64,000 nt of DNA from Megalobrama amblycephala (GCF_018812025.1 NC_063063.1:5312442-5376441); one strand, 5' to 3'. Shown: positions 47,401 through 56,873, counted from the stretch's first letter. Translations and numbers: made by a program. The notes: a model not told the origin generated them from the letters alone.

Positions 47401-48689
47401 GTGGCTAGTGCTATGGTCAATGCTAGTGCTAGGTTGGTAAGGTATTTTTAATTTTTTTAACATGCTTTATCCAACACAGACTAAAGCTAAAAAGCTATAA
47501 GCTAAGAAAATTCCATATTTTTAAAGTTTTATGAAAATGCTGTAAACAGACAGAAGTATGTCTGACTAGCTCTGCTTCTGCTCAAACAGCTAACTTTCAG
47601 ATCTCACTAACTTCCTGTGCTTCATGTGCTGAAGGTATCATGTTATTTCTGAACTAAATACCTGCCTGCAACATGAGCCAATCATGTTGACCTGACAGAG
47701 GAGAGAAAAGCAGGTTAGAAACGCAGGCAAAGGTCTATAACATGGATTGAGACACCACTCAGACAGGTGAATTTTATGGTTGCTGTGTTGAGGCTTGTTT
47801 TAACATTCACTTATGGCCAAAACAGGAGCAGGGGATTTTGGGAAATAGTAAGGGCTGTCTGAGCCCTCCAGATTATTATTTTTAGAGTGATATGTAGATG
47901 TGAGATGCATTATCTGATCTGTGAACAGAATCCCTTATATTTGCCATTAACCCTTTACAGAGTTACAGTAACACTGTGAATGATATTTGGCTTCTAAAGC
48001 TAAAATGACATCATAAGTAAACCATCTTCTACACTATTTGGGGTCAGTAAGATTTTTTTTGTTTGTTTTTTTTGAAGAAATTAATCATTTATTTAGCAAG
48101 GACATTCAATGGATCAAATAACCATGACACTAAAGAAATCTATAATATTACAAAAGATTTATTTTCCAAACAAATGCCGTTATTTCTATTAATCAAAGAA
48201 TCCTGAAAAAAAGAATCACACTTTCCACAAAAATATTAAGCATATTCATATTCAGATTCATATTCAACTGTTTTCAACATTAATAATAATAAAAAATGTT
48301 TCTTGAGTATCAAATCAGCATATTCGGAATAAATTACATTCCAAAATATATTCAAACCGAAAAGAGTTACTACAATATTTCACAATGTTACTGTTTTTAC
48401 TCAAATAAAGCTGCTTTGGTTAGCAGGAGAGACTTAAAAAATCTTACTGACGCCAACCTTTAAAACAGTTTTATATATTTTCATATATATAATTTATTTA
48501 TTTATTTATTGATTTTCATTTTTAAGCATAGTTTTGTCATATGAATACCTACGTGCACTGATGAGGTCCATCCTCCTGCAGTCATCCTGTTCAATAGTGA
48601 TGGGACAATAATACACAGCTCCAGTTTCATTAATGTTGAATTTGCTGAGTTGGGGCTGGGCCTTCTCTTGAGGCGCCCCAACTAAGAGC
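21069..48689 (-). CDS. itga3: itga3, integrin alpha-3 (exons 2-26; gene-level entry)
   Basis: Alpha subunit without an I domain that pairs with beta1 as a laminin receptor. Twenty-five exons with consistent phases encode 984 residues with the A tail. Order: FG-GAP propeller blades with calcium loops (DLNNDDWND across exons 6/7, [18 protein letters not shown]), thigh and calf domains rich in cysteines, a KRSKR furin-type site splitting heavy and light chains, a transmembrane helix, then GFFRR or GFFKR tails. Tail A ends [11 protein letters not shown], as in human alpha3A; tail B has YYRIMPKYH and ends EFYY, as in human alpha3B, which separates it from alpha6 and alpha7. Exon 1 is not in the window. 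Human ITGA3 also has 26 exons. Which teleost paralogue (a or b) this is cannot be told here. Confidence 0.95.
21313..21868. repeat. palindromic TTAA MITE
   Basis: aataatttgcccccaaattt and atcatttactcaccctcatt at the left are matched inverted by gagtaaatgatgac and ttttggggtgaattatttctttaa-like at the right. Lies in the itga3 intron between exons 25 and 26. Confidence 0.6.
22593..22703 (-). CDS. itga3: itga3 exon 25, cytoplasmic tail A
   Basis: 36 residues starting [16 protein letters not shown] and ending [11 protein letters not shown] with TGA. This matches the alpha3A tail. GFFRR replaces the usual GFFKR clasp motif, a conservative change. Acceptor cctccacag. It is skipped in B transcripts. 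Confidence 0.95.
   Translation of the reverse strand, partial: CGFFRRASRREMYEAKSQKAEIKIQPSETERLTEEY
23385..23510 (-). CDS. itga3: itga3 exon 24, transmembrane helix
   Basis: Encodes [20 protein letters not shown], then a hydrophobic helix ending [11 protein letters not shown]. The acceptor ctgaag is chosen because the downstream ttcag would start with a stop codon. Donor gtattt is phase 0, so either cytoplasmic exon can follow. Confidence 0.95.
24119..24910. repeat. palindromic TTAA MITE family A, full-length
   Basis: 792 bases, TTAA at both ends. ttaaagggttagttcaccc at the left and gggtgaactaagcctttaa at the right. Nearly the whole element is two complementary arms meeting near 24520 around tcacgtgatttcagccg. 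Sister copy at 44921. Confidence 0.85.
24911..25330 (+). pseudogene. THAP-domain relic (mobile element fragment)
   Basis: From 25174 the frame reads [18 protein letters not shown] and [10 protein letters not shown]-x4-C followed by a basic stretch and SYFRV is the start of a THAP zinc finger (C2CH). The frame is soon lost. THAP domains occur in host genes and in P-element-like transposases; the repeated flank argues for a transposon source. Confidence 0.55.
25992..26090 (-). CDS. itga3: itga3 exon 23
   Basis: Encodes [19 protein letters not shown] and IKMDNQTRE just before the membrane. Acceptor ttcgcgcag, donor gtcaga. Confidence 0.94.
26174..26287 (-). CDS. itga3: itga3 exon 22
   Basis: Encodes [18 protein letters not shown] and [12 protein letters not shown], which contains the light-chain cysteines and an NGT glycosylation sequon. 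Acceptor ctgttcag, donor gtttgt. Confidence 0.94.
26376..26483 (-). CDS. itga3: itga3 exon 21, furin-type cleavage site
   Basis: Encodes the dibasic run TKRSKREAR, a proprotein-convertase consensus (R-x-K-R) at the position where alpha3 precursors are cut into heavy and light chains. The acceptor tcttccag at 26484 is preferred to the cag 7 bases downstream, which would force a stop. Donor gtgagg. Confidence 0.93.
26554..26730 (-). CDS. itga3: itga3 exon 20
   Basis: Encodes [36 protein letters not shown] and [13 protein letters not shown]-x-x-V-x-N-G-K-W-L-L-Y is the calf-2 signature. Acceptor actttccag, donor gtaagt. Confidence 0.96.
26792..27151. repeat. palindromic TTAA MITE with central hairpin
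   Basis: ttaagaggatagttcacac start, gaaatgatgacagaatgttc and gctattgctttaa end. The centre (26909-27000) is a second palindrome, gcgtttcccaaaagcatcgt against its complement. Confidence 0.7.
28074..29019. repeat. TTAA MITE family C, copy 1
   Basis: Starts ttaaaggtgccctagaac and ends ggggacctttaa. Shares aaggtgtcccctgaatgtg, ggctaacggctaatgctac and aagaaggaggaaac with copies 2 and 3. No coding function seen. Confidence 0.8.
29215..29316 (-). CDS. itga3: itga3 exon 19
   Basis: Encodes [18 protein letters not shown] and [11 protein letters not shown]. DVGxPL is conserved in alpha3/6/7. Of two overlapping acceptors (cag, gcagag) the second keeps the frame. Donor gtgagt. Confidence 0.88.
29812..29893 (-). 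CDS. itga3: itga3 exon 18
   Basis: Encodes [18 protein letters not shown] and TVLTTFSLY of calf-2. Acceptor gtcttcag, donor gtactt. The 3' boundary is chosen by phase with the next exon and is less certain. Confidence 0.8.
30050..30129 (-). CDS. itga3: itga3 exon 17
   Basis: Encodes [18 protein letters not shown] and SRLQLST. Donor gtacgt (after AC) is chosen over the gtatgc 4 bases on, because it joins exon 18 in phase as Thr. Acceptor cttcacag. Confidence 0.88.
30316..30393 (-). CDS. itga3: itga3 exon 16
   Basis: Encodes a cysteine-containing stretch, [17 protein letters not shown]-x-LGNPF is a calf-1 hallmark. Acceptor attacag, donor gtagca. Confidence 0.94.
30694..30850 (-). CDS. itga3: itga3 exon 15
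   Basis: Encodes [20 protein letters not shown] and [19 protein letters not shown] of calf-1. Acceptor gttcacag, donor gtgagt. Confidence 0.94.
31260..31325. repeat. (TATAA)n microsatellite
   Basis: About 13 tandem tataa units in an itga3 intron. Confidence 0.95.
31427..31495. repeat. (AC)n microsatellite
   Basis: About 34 uninterrupted AC units in an itga3 intron, less than 200 bases from exon 14. Confidence 0.97.
31659..31756 (-). CDS. itga3: itga3 exon 14
   Basis: Encodes [19 protein letters not shown], with the CGxDxxCxSNL genu motif found at the thigh/calf bend of integrin alpha chains. Acceptor ttcctcag, donor gtgagg. Confidence 0.95.
31859..32005 (-). CDS. itga3: itga3 exon 13
   Basis: Encodes [19 protein letters not shown] and [24 protein letters not shown]-x-P-I is the conserved integrin thigh motif. 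Acceptor ctctccag, donor gtacaa. Confidence 0.95.
32224..32466. repeat. (AAT)n and (AT)n microsatellites
   Basis: (AAT)12-type run at 32224-32260, a second shorter run near 32342, and (AT)n at about 32427-32466, separated by A/T-only sequence. Confidence 0.95.
32640..33425. repeat. degenerate minisatellite (catgctagcaa)
   Basis: Dozens of imperfect units built on atgctagcaacatg, atgttagcaatgtgc and similar, spaced 10-25 bases. Lies in the itga3 intron between exons 12 and 13. Confidence 0.85.
33739..33875 (-). CDS. itga3: itga3 exon 12
   Basis: Encodes [18 protein letters not shown] and the [16 protein letters not shown] segment. Acceptor gcttcag, donor gtgaga. Confidence 0.93.
33958..34025 (-). 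CDS. itga3: itga3 exon 11
   Basis: Short exon encoding [18 protein letters not shown], a beta strand typical of the thigh domain (VxxCFSY). Acceptor tatag, donor gtaagt. Confidence 0.93.
34131..34211 (-). CDS. itga3: itga3 exon 10, start of thigh domain
   Basis: Encodes [19 protein letters not shown] and the first Cys of the thigh domain. Acceptor gttttcag, donor gtaaga. Confidence 0.93.
34457..36051 (+). mobile_element. Tc1/mariner element relic with intact ends
   Basis: 1595 bases. Both ends carry the same inverted repeat cagtgcacagcataaatgag, flanked by TA on both sides (target duplication). Plus-strand remnants include a WSHETK-like block at about 35260 (normally WSDETK) broken by stops, so it is non-autonomous. 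Inserted in the itga3 intron between exons 9 and 10. Confidence 0.85.
36343..36479 (-). CDS. itga3: itga3 exon 9, FG-GAP blade 7
   Basis: Encodes [19 protein letters not shown] and [22 protein letters not shown] is a complete calcium loop. Acceptor tctcttag, donor gttcag. Confidence 0.95.
36685..36773 (-). CDS. itga3: itga3 exon 8
   Basis: Encodes [18 protein letters not shown] and GISKEPSQ of blade 6. The Asp closing the previous calcium loop is split over the exon 7/8 junction. Donor gtaaag. Confidence 0.94.
36890..37335. repeat. dispersed repeat, inverted copy (cattcaaaagtttggg family)
   Basis: Ends aacttttgaacggtagtg and contains gtatcacatgatccttcag, the complement of the copy at 4158. 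Confidence 0.6.
37444..37637 (-). CDS. itga3: itga3 exon 7, FG-GAP blade
   Basis: Encodes [30 protein letters not shown] and [17 protein letters not shown] with a DxNxDGxxD calcium loop. Acceptor gttgtag, donor gtagta. Confidence 0.95.
38130..38334 (-). CDS. itga3: itga3 exon 6, FG-GAP blade
   Basis: Encodes [32 protein letters not shown] and [14 protein letters not shown]. Donor gtgggt at 38129 (after GA) is chosen so that the calcium loop reads D-L-N-N-D-D-W across the junction. Acceptor cttcag. Confidence 0.92.
38637..40239 (-). mobile_element. Tc1-like transposon relic, about 215-bp terminal repeats
   Basis: 1603 bases with long inverted ends opening cagttgtggccagaattatt. On the minus strand, in order, are an N-terminal helix-turn-helix piece (39657-39854; [20 protein letters not shown]), a middle piece with LLWSDETK (39300-39551) and a C-terminal piece with DNDPKQTS and [17 protein letters not shown] (38908-39387). 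These give the D, D and E of the catalytic triad, but in three frames, so the transposase is dead. Inserted in the itga3 intron between exons 5 and 6. Confidence 0.92.
40533..40933. repeat. MITE with acttctgcatcg ends
   Basis: aaagcttatttatacttctg and cctacgccgtaggctgtgcg at the left are matched inverted by cacagcctacgcc and cagaagtatatatcagccttt at the right. Confidence 0.7.
40945..41920. repeat. TTAA MITE family C, copy 2
   Basis: Left end is slightly eroded; ends tctagggcaccttttaa. Strongly similar over its length to 28074-29019. Confidence 0.8.
42317..42914. repeat. TTAA-type repeat (ttaaagtgcccctattatg)
   Basis: Opens ttaaagtgcccctattatg, closes tcactttaa. Right next to itga3 exon 5 (37 bases away). 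Confidence 0.55.
42951..43055 (-). CDS. itga3: itga3 exon 5
   Basis: Encodes [13 protein letters not shown] and [10 protein letters not shown] of the propeller. This corresponds to the region after blade 3 where laminin-binding alpha chains use alternative X1/X2 exons in alpha6/7; only one such exon is seen here. Acceptor tcaatag, donor gtatgt. Confidence 0.92.
43195..43441 (-). CDS. itga3: itga3 exon 4
   Basis: Encodes [22 protein letters not shown], the cysteine-rich [13 protein letters not shown] and [15 protein letters not shown]. This is the laminin-binding class propeller with its extra cysteines. Acceptor ttggcag, donor gtgagt. Confidence 0.95.
43520..43755. repeat. dispersed repeat, inverted copy
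   Basis: gaatttt...catcattactccagtcttcag and tcacatgatccttcagaaa match the complement of the copy at 4158. Confidence 0.55.
44008..44301. repeat. palindromic MITE, small
   Basis: gatagttcacccaaaaatga and gaatgtcggtaac at the left; the complement (ggttacctatattcttcaaa, gagggtgagtaaatgatgac) at the right; closes ctttaa. Confidence 0.65.
44516..44592 (-). CDS. itga3: itga3 exon 3
   Basis: Encodes [14 protein letters not shown] and GGRVL of blade 2. The acceptor tcctctag at 44593-44595 is preferred to the cag 5 bases downstream because only it closes the phase with exon 2. Donor gtgaga. Confidence 0.88.
44921..45697. repeat. palindromic TTAA MITE family A, full-length copy 2
   Basis: 777 bases. 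Same ends, arms and centre as 24119-24910 (gtgatggccgatttcaaaac, tcacgtgatttcagccg). Inserted in the itga3 intron between exons 2 and 3. Confidence 0.85.
46030..46545. repeat. TTAA MITE family D, copy 2
   Basis: Starts ggtgatagagaggatttt, contains gagcgcatgcgtaagaacag, ends catcctctgtagcaccttta. Nearly identical to 2022-2576 except for short deletions. Confidence 0.8.
46583..47091. repeat. palindromic TTAA MITE
   Basis: ttaaagggatagtttatttt and catcctaggtgtatatgact at the left; agtcatatacacctaggatg and ggctgaactaacccgttaa at the right. Confidence 0.75.
48035..48460. repeat. dispersed repeat (cattcaaaagtttggg family)
   Basis: ggggtcagtaagattttttt start, ttatttagcaaggacattca and tcaaagaatcctgaaaaaa; matches the copy at 4158. 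Ends 92 bases before itga3 exon 2. Confidence 0.6.
48553..48689 (-). CDS. itga3: itga3 exon 2, propeller blade 1/2
   Basis: Encodes LLVGAPQEK, then [16 protein letters not shown]. This is the typical end of the first FG-GAP repeat of alpha subunits. Starts after ttctgtag; donor gtaggt is chosen because it gives phase 1 matching exon 3. Confidence 0.93.
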
Positions 48690-49480
48690 CTACAGAAAAA
48701 AAGAAACGCTGAATGAAAGACTAACATTGATTGATACAACTAGTGAAGAATATAATGTCTTTTCTCAGAAGTCAGCATGAAATTAAAATTCCACCTATCT
48801 ATTTTCTAAGTGCATATTATAGACCTTACTGTGAATAATTCATCAGTGCATATTTCTTTCTTTCTTTTTTTAACAAAAATCTAAATGTCATAAATGGACC
48901 TTCTAGTGAAAACGGTGCTGATGTCTTCTCCAATCATTTAGTGTGGTTAAACTCTGCCCCTGCAAGCCCGTATGTTAACATCCAATCAACAACTGATGCA
49001 CGCACCGATCCAAGTCCCCGCCCTACATTTAAACTTTTCCATTAATCATTACACTCAGAGGTTCTTAACAATATGAAAGAAAATAACTAACACTACTTTC
49101 TATTCATCACGACTCTAACCAGAATTTTGTATAGTTCCTGATTTGGAACCCAATTGATTAAGCCCAGCACACAAACCAAAAATACACCTAAATACATGAC
49201 CGTAGGGAATAAATTCTGAAGTGAATGGCCTAGAAAAACAATGGAGAAAAAGAGGATTAGAGAAGGCAAACAAGCCCAGACCTGAAATGAAAGGTGCAGA
49301 AAAGACTGTTTATCCTTTTATTTTACTTTATAAGAATGAGTTGAGGATAAAGTGATTCAATAAAGTGCCAGAGACATCCTATAATCAAACTCCTGCCACC
49401 ATGGCATTTGATCTAATAACATACTAGAACAAAACTATACTGGCTTTGGACCTATACAGGTAAGCTGAATGTAACATTTA

Positions 49481-50199
49481 TTAAAGGGGTCCTTGATTAT
49501 TGATTTCACTTTTTTAACTTAAGTTAGTGTGTAATGTTGCTGTTTGAACATAAACAACATCTGCAAAGTTTTGATGCTCAAAGTTCAATGCAAAGGGAGA
49601 TATTTTCTTTTAAAGATTTCTCTGTTTAAGGACTACAACAAACAGCTGGTAGAGACTACAACGAGTTTCGTCCCAGGTTGGTGACATCACAAACTCCAAA
49701 ATTTACGTAAACACTGCCCTCAGAAACATGCAACAAAGGGGGTGAGGCCATGTTGGGCTGCTTCAGAGAAGAGGAAGAGTTGTTGTAGTTACCATGCCAT
49801 GCCGATTAACATGACGGCACATGCTAGTGGATGAGTTGAATCAACTCCACAGCAACTACATAAATTTATCCAATAACCATTCAGAAATGTCCAGTTTCAT
49901 TCTAAAAGTTGTAACTTCTTCCTGAGTCTCTCCATCAGTGTGAACACCGTTACTGACAATCCTCATTTTGGCTGCATGAGATTCTCCAGCTTTGTTGTTG
50001 TTGAGCAACTGAAGCGCGAGCTGTTAAAGCTCCACCACAGCAACAGCAACTCATTTGCATTTAAAGGGACACACACAAAACCAGTGTGTTTTATATATGA
50101 TCTGTGGGGTATTTTGAGCTGAAACTTCACAGACGCATTCTGGGGACACCAGAGACTTATATTATATCTTGCAAAAGGGACATAATAGGTCCCCTTCAA
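49481..50199. repeat. TTAA-type repeat (aaaggggtcc...ggtcccctt)
   Basis: ttaaaggggtccttgattat at the left; gacataataggtccccttca at the right. The short ends are inverted. Confidence 0.55.
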
Positions 50200-51476
50200 T
50201 AGTGCTTGCTAAAGGCTCTTTCACATGGCTTTAGAGTCATGTGTTGCTTTGGCCTTCGCAGAAAGGTGATTTTTATGATGTTGCTAGGTAGCAAGAAAGT
50301 GGTAAGTGCACATAGTAAACAGTGAAAACATGTATTTGAACTACAACAGAAAAAAATCTTGCAGATTGCTTTGATATATCAGCACGACAATTTTTTTTTT
50401 TTTCAAAATTCAGTATTAAAAACTAGCAAAAGCATTGTTTTTTAAACATTCTTTAGAAAAAACTAATTGCAAAACTGTAAGATGTACAAATAGTTGGGCT
50501 AAGTTGACAATATCAAAGAATGGCGTCTTCATTTTGCTGAACATGATTTTAAATTACTTTTTCATTTCTTTATGTATAAAGCTTTTTAATAAGAACCAAT
50601 TTGTGTTTTCCTTCCTTGTTTCAATGTTAACTTTCTCCTTCTGTGCTGCCAACCGCAATATATTTGCCCTCGGAGAAAAGAATTCAGCTTCTGCTCTGAG
50701 AGTGTGTGAATGATGTCACGAGAGCCAGGGGATCTGTTTCTCAGCCCTGGGGACACTCTCTATCACCAGGTGTCACTGCAGTAATCTTAGCAAGAACAGT
50801 TTGGACTTGTAGAGTTGTAAAACTCACTGATAGTAGAGTAGAGTGTCTGGTTTTCTTAGACAAACTGAGGTGCAGTATCTACTATCTGAGATCCTTCCTT
50901 ATTTTAAGAAAGCAAGAGTGTAGGGTGACTTTCTAGTTGACGTCTGTGGAAGATATTCCATTCTGAGTATCACTGATATAGTGACTATGGCCGCCATAAT
51001 GGGAAGCTAAAGCTGTGAAGTGCAGTTTGCTCATGTTCAGACAAGACCCCCACAGTAAAATGGCATTACAGGAATTTTTCACAGGTGAGAGTGCTGAACC
51101 AAACCTGCAATCAGTCATGCCTAATGTTTGTCAGTGGTTTTTGCAGGAATGACTCTCCTCCCTAAACTTAGAGTACCTGTCTCACGCTAGCACCGATACC
51201 CTGCTGCTTACATTAGTGTTTATACTGAGCAAACCGCAGAAGAGAGGGAGGAACACTTCCAGAAAATAACTGAAAAACAGCAGAAAAGCTCTGCTGGTGA
51301 CTCGTTTTTCCAAAACGTGCCTCTACTTACGTTTTTGCAAAACCCCGAAAACACACCTAAACATACAATTTACTGCAGATTCCAGCTGAAATGAAGATTA
51401 GTGGCAGTAAAACACCAAAAACTTTTATTCCTTTTCATACAAATTATGATTACAGGGATTATCAATTAATAAAGAG

Positions 51477-52201
51477 TAGGGGTGTAACAGTACATGTATT
51501 CATTCCGAACTTTCACGGTACGGTGCAGTTAGACGACAAATACAGTCAGTTACAGGCGATCCACTCTCCAATCCTGAAGGGGGCATGCGCAGTAATGCAT
51601 TGTAGCCTAACAACTACAGTAACAACTCTGTGATTTGTTAAGAAATAAAGTAATCTTCTTTAAAATTCTGTCCATTTTATCACTAAATTCAAGCAATAAA
51701 TGCCATTTGACACTCTTTGATGTGGCATATCAGATCATTGTATGCACCTCAGTTCAAGCGGCAGCACAGAGTGTGAGTAAACGAGATCATCCCTTCCTCT
51801 TTACTACTAGTTATAGAATAAACATGAATGAACATCTGAAGGTATGTTTAAAGATACAGTGAAACGTATGCGTAATCGCTCAATTAGTTTTAATCACGGA
51901 AAGACGTTAAAAAAACAGCTTGTAAACAATGTCACGGAATTTAATAGTTTGGTCTCTGTTGTTAATTGTAACCTTTTAATATTATAGTAATGTGCAAGCA
52001 ATTTTAATTATATATTATATATTAATTATATTATCATTTTAATTATAATTGAATGAAATTAAAGACAGAGACACAGTTTGTTCAGTAAACCACGTTAATA
52101 AAAAAGGAAGAAAAAATGTTTAGTTTTCACACCCTGCTGTACCGAACCCGTACCGAACCACTATTCAATACTGAGGTACTTACCGAACCGTTACACCCCT
52201 A
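51477..52201. mobile_element. hAT-type non-autonomous element
   Basis: Ends taggggtgtaac and gttacaccccta are perfect inverse copies. Flanking octamers ATAAAGAG and ATAAAGGT agree at six of eight, as an aged 8-bp hAT target duplication would. The interior is rich in ccgaac/gttcgg motifs near the ends; no transposase seen. Confidence 0.65.
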
Positions 52202-52694
52202 ATAAAGGTTTTTTTTTTTTGCACGGTTCTTTGCACAATAACACTTTTACCATATTGCATGATTTGTAATCTAGTACATTTTGACATTTACATCACATAA
52301 CCAGCTCCATATGCATGACTTTTGTGATGTAGTAAACTTGTCTGGTAGCTCGCATGATACATCATTGCACTTGTGAAACACAAGACACGATAAAGAGCTA
52401 AAAGACTTGTAGAAGCAAGCTAAAATGACATGGCTGCTTCAGCAAATGTTTGCTTTTGTTAACACTACCAGTGAGGTTTAGGGTAGGGTTTTGTGTGGGT
52501 GGTACATTATTTTCAAACGTGATAGAGCATTAGCCTTTTAGCTACACTTACCTAACATTTCATTTCTGAACTTCTGCGTCCGTACAATAACCAACTTATT
52601 AAAATGTGGCCAGATTCACATTCATTTGTTTCCAATAAAACTGAACATGCTTTTAGCACAACTCACTAGACATAACACTTTGAAAGTGTCATGA

Positions 52695-53159
52695 AAAGTC
52701 ACCCCCATGTCATCCAAGATGTTCATGTCTTTCTTTCTTCAGTCTACTTACTGGAACTGCGTTCGTTCCGTAAGTACAATAGGGAAGGCGTAGGACATAC
52801 AGCGTAAGCTTTTTGAAGAATATGGAAAGCGGAAGCACATACAAGGCGATCATTTGTGTTTATAAAGTATATACAGTTGTATTTTTTCCGAAAATGACCG
52901 ACCGTTTCGCTAGATAAGACCCTTATTCTTCGTCTGGTATTGTTTAAAGCCCTTTGAAGCTGCACTGAAACTGTAATTTTGACCTTCAACTGTCTGGAGG
53001 CCATTGAAGTCCATTAAAAGGAGAATAATCCTGGAATGTTTTCATCAAAAACCTTAATTTCTTTTCAGCTGAAGAAAGAAAGACATGAACATCTTGGATG
53101 ACATGGGGGTGAGGAAATTATCAGGAAAATTTTATTTGAAAGTGGACCAATCCTTTAAT
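52695..53159. repeat. MITE family B, left end truncated
   Basis: Starts within the arm (gtcatccaagatgttcatg) and ends gaaagtggaccaatcctttaa, the same right end as the copy at 10181. Confidence 0.7.
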
Positions 53160-53287
53160 ATGATTTCCCCATAAAATAGGCAAGAATGAACCTGGTGTCC
53201 TCCATAATTATAATTCTTTCTGACAACAAAGCCCTTAGACTCGTAATTATGACTTTAGAAGTGGGAAGTAGGACATTTTCGATAGCA

Positions 53288-53502
53288 CATGAAGGGTTGG
53301 TTCACCTAAAATTCTGTTATCATTTACTCATAGCATATAATTTGTAGAATGCTGAAGTCCAAACAAAATGGAACTCCACTAAGTTTCATTGTATGAACCA
53401 AAAATAAATAAAAAATAAATTCTATTTAAATCCGCAGAACAAAGAAAGTCATACCGGTTTCAAACAACATGAGGGTGAGTAAGTGACCACAGATTCCTTT
53501 AA
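53288..53502. repeat. small palindromic MITE
   Basis: ttggttcacctaaaattctg and gagggtgagtaagtgacc with closing ctttaa form inverted ends. Confidence 0.5.
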
Positions 53503-53876
53503 AGGAATAGTGCAACATGTAGCATCAATGGAAACTCCTTGAACTTTTGCCATCAAGCAAAGCAGTCTGTGGAAAAATGAAACATAAAACATGACCTCAG
53601 TTTGTCCCAGTAATGCTGAGAGGAATTAGGGCATGCTATGCTAATCTGAGAGCAGGGGTGTTTAGTGAACTGTGAGACTGACATTAAGAACAGGCAACAC
53701 TGGCCTAATGTGGTGCATTTTAGCTTAGTGTGACTTACAGGTCCAATGTAAAGCTGTTCACTATTTTGGATAATGTTAGGTGGTTTATTTTTAGTAGCAA
53801 CTAGTTAAAGTAATAGTAGGTTGAAGGGTTGTCAAAAATATCTTTTTTTTTACTATACACATTGAAACTGTAACAT

Positions 53877-54843
53877 TTAAAGGTGCCCTAGATTGTTTTT
53901 TTACAAGATGTAATATAAGTCCTAGGTGTCCCCTGAATGTGTCTGTGAAGTTTCAGCTCAAAATACCCCATAGATTTTTTTTGATTAATTTTTTTAACTG
54001 CCTATTTTGGGGCATCATTAACTATGCACTGATTTTTTCAGCACGGCCCCTTTAAGAGAAGCGCGCCCTCTGCCCCACGAGCTCTCGACTATAATACAGT
54101 GCATTTACAAAGTTCACACAGCTAATATAACCCTCAAATGGATCTTTACAAGATGTTCGTCATGCATGCTGTGTGCATGCTTCGAATTATGTGAGTAAAG
54201 TATTTATTTAGATGGTTACGTTTGATTCTGTGTGAGTTTGAGGCTATGCTCTGTGGCTAAAGCTAACATTACACACTGTTGGAGAGATTTATAAAGAATG
54301 AAGTTGTGTTTATGCATTATACAGACTGCAAGTGTTTAAAAATGAAAATAGCAACGACTCTCGTCTCCGTGAATACAGTAAGAAACGATGGTAACTTTAA
54401 CCACATTTAACAGTATATTAGCAACATGCTAATGAAACATTTAGAAAGACAATTTACAAATATCACTAAAAATATCATGATATCATGGATCATGTCAGTT
54501 ATTATTGCTCCATCTGCCATTTTTCGCTGTTGTTCTTGCTTGCTTACCTTGTCTGTGCACAGATCCAGACGTTAATACTGCCTTTCCTTGTCTAATGCGT
54601 CAAATGGGCTGGCATTATGCAAATATTGGGGTCATACATATTAATGATCCCGACTGTTACGTAACAGTCGGTGTTATGTTGAGATCCGAGCGTTTTCCGG
54701 AAGTCTTTTAAACAAATGAGATTTACATAAGAAGGAGGAAACAATGGGGTTTGAAACTCAATATATGTCTTTTCCATGTACTGAACTCTTGTTATTCAAC
54801 TATGCCGACGTAAATTCAAATTCTGATTCTAGGGCACCTTTAA
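53877..54843. repeat. TTAA MITE family C, copy 3
   Basis: Complete: ttaaaggtgccctagattg at the left, tctagggcacctttaa at the right, these ends inverted. Shares the body with the copies at 28074 and 40945. Confidence 0.85.
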
Positions 54844-56873
54844 AACCGTTTCACTACTCATTAAGGTACTGTATTGAAGTTAGAAATTCCAGTATCGTGG
54901 CAACACTAGGCTGGGATTGTAATGACTAAGTCCTGTGACAAAGTGACAGATTTACTGATCCTTACTGATCCATCAGAGCAGATACTCTGACATATTGTTT
55001 GAAACTGCACCAACATAGCAATTTATGACTCAACTAATGGCATGAGTTTGGAGCACAACTACTTGTTTATCAGGACAATGGTGGTCAGGGGGCAGGATGG
55101 AAGATGCATTGAATTGTTATGCAAAGCTGGTGTCTCATCCAGTCAGTCCACTCACATTTAATCTGCAGCGCTGTGAGAAGGCAAAGCCAAACAAACTGCA
55201 CGGCTCAAGATCACTGATTCCATTGCTGTTATGTTAACTAAACCTGTCTAGAATGGAGCATAGACATCTGATCGAGATGGATCAGATGGAGACCCGTATG
55301 GAGATATGATCAGGTAATTCACAAGCTTGACAGAACATGTCAAAATACATGTTACTTTTTTTCATTATTTTCATGTTATCCCAGATTTAAACTGTGATGT
55401 GTAAGCCCTAAGTTTTTATGTTTTTGCATATTTACACTTACAGTATTATCATGGAAGTATTTGTAGTACTTCTTATTTATATCAACCTACACTTTGAATT
55501 TGCTCTTATTTTATGAAGTAGCCTGAACGGCAGACACAGTTCTGACAGAAGACAAAACTACTGGCACAAGAGTCAGACAAGCCTAAAATAGCCGAAAACA
55601 CAGTCAGGCCAGGACTCGTTCTCTGCTCAGATGTTGATTCTCTTCTATAAATAGATTGATCAATGAATTAGATTATTGGTGATTGGATTATTCAGTGAAG
55701 TTCCTCGCTGACCAGATAATCATTTCTGCACAAATACCGTAAACAGGGTAATACAACCACTCAGATGGCATATTGAATTTGACAATACAAGCCGGGAACA
55801 AAGTCCTTAATCTATTTAGCTTTTTGTAAATGGCATAATTACTACTCTGTGCTGGAGAGTCACAACCTGACTATGGAGCATCTATCAACATTACTGCCAT
55901 ACAACTGTTCATAAATTAATTTAAAAAAAGTAAAATATTAAGCAAGTTGTCAATGAATGGGACAGTAAATAAGGGGGTATATAAGACAGACCGCACTAGG
56001 CTAGGGTGTCCTTCTCTGCAGATAACCTTTGTATCTGCATTGAACAAACTTCTTGCAAGGATAAAATGTCATTACATTCTCACCACTAAAGGAATAAAGA
56101 ATTTTTCCACAACGCCAGATAGGCAGTAAGATAGAAATGATGCTCCAGTTCCAATGTTGACTATACACTATCAACGTCCTTTATCACTTGAGAGCTGCTA
56201 TTGTTGTGTCTCTCAGTTGTGTGTCTATACATATCTGTCAGTGGCTTTTCCAGCAGGCAAACATCCTGTCAGAGTGGCACCAGCCACCATTAGTAGAAGA
56301 GACACAGAGGAAAAGACATCTGTCATCAAAAACGCCATCAGCAACCATAAAGAGAAGAGATGAAAACACCTCCAATAGACAATTTAATGTCCAGAAGAGA
56401 ATCCCCCACCACAAACAGATTTGAAAAAAAAAAAAAAGAAGCTAAAAATATATATAGTATAAACACTGTTCAGATATTATAACATTATATTAACTGATGT
56501 CTCACAATGATTATCAATGGTCCTAGATATCCTTTTAGAATTCTGTAATAATTACCATATTTTCTCAATTAATAATTCTCACATTAATCAAGGAGACCCG
56601 ATTTCACTTGAAGTTTATCGCGCCTTTGGTCACAGCAAGGAATACAGAAGGGCTTTTCACACTAGTTAAATAGTTAACCTTGGGTCATTCTAAGCCTTTC
56701 ACACTGCTTATAATTTACCTGGGGTTAACAATTAATCCTGGGTATTCCATATTCTGAACAGTGTGCTGAATTTCAACATCCTCTCGTGGTCAATTTCATT
56801 GACTTTCGAGAAAGCATTCGACAGCATTTCACTTGCAAATCTGTCTAGTGAACGGCATTCCACAACAGTTTCA

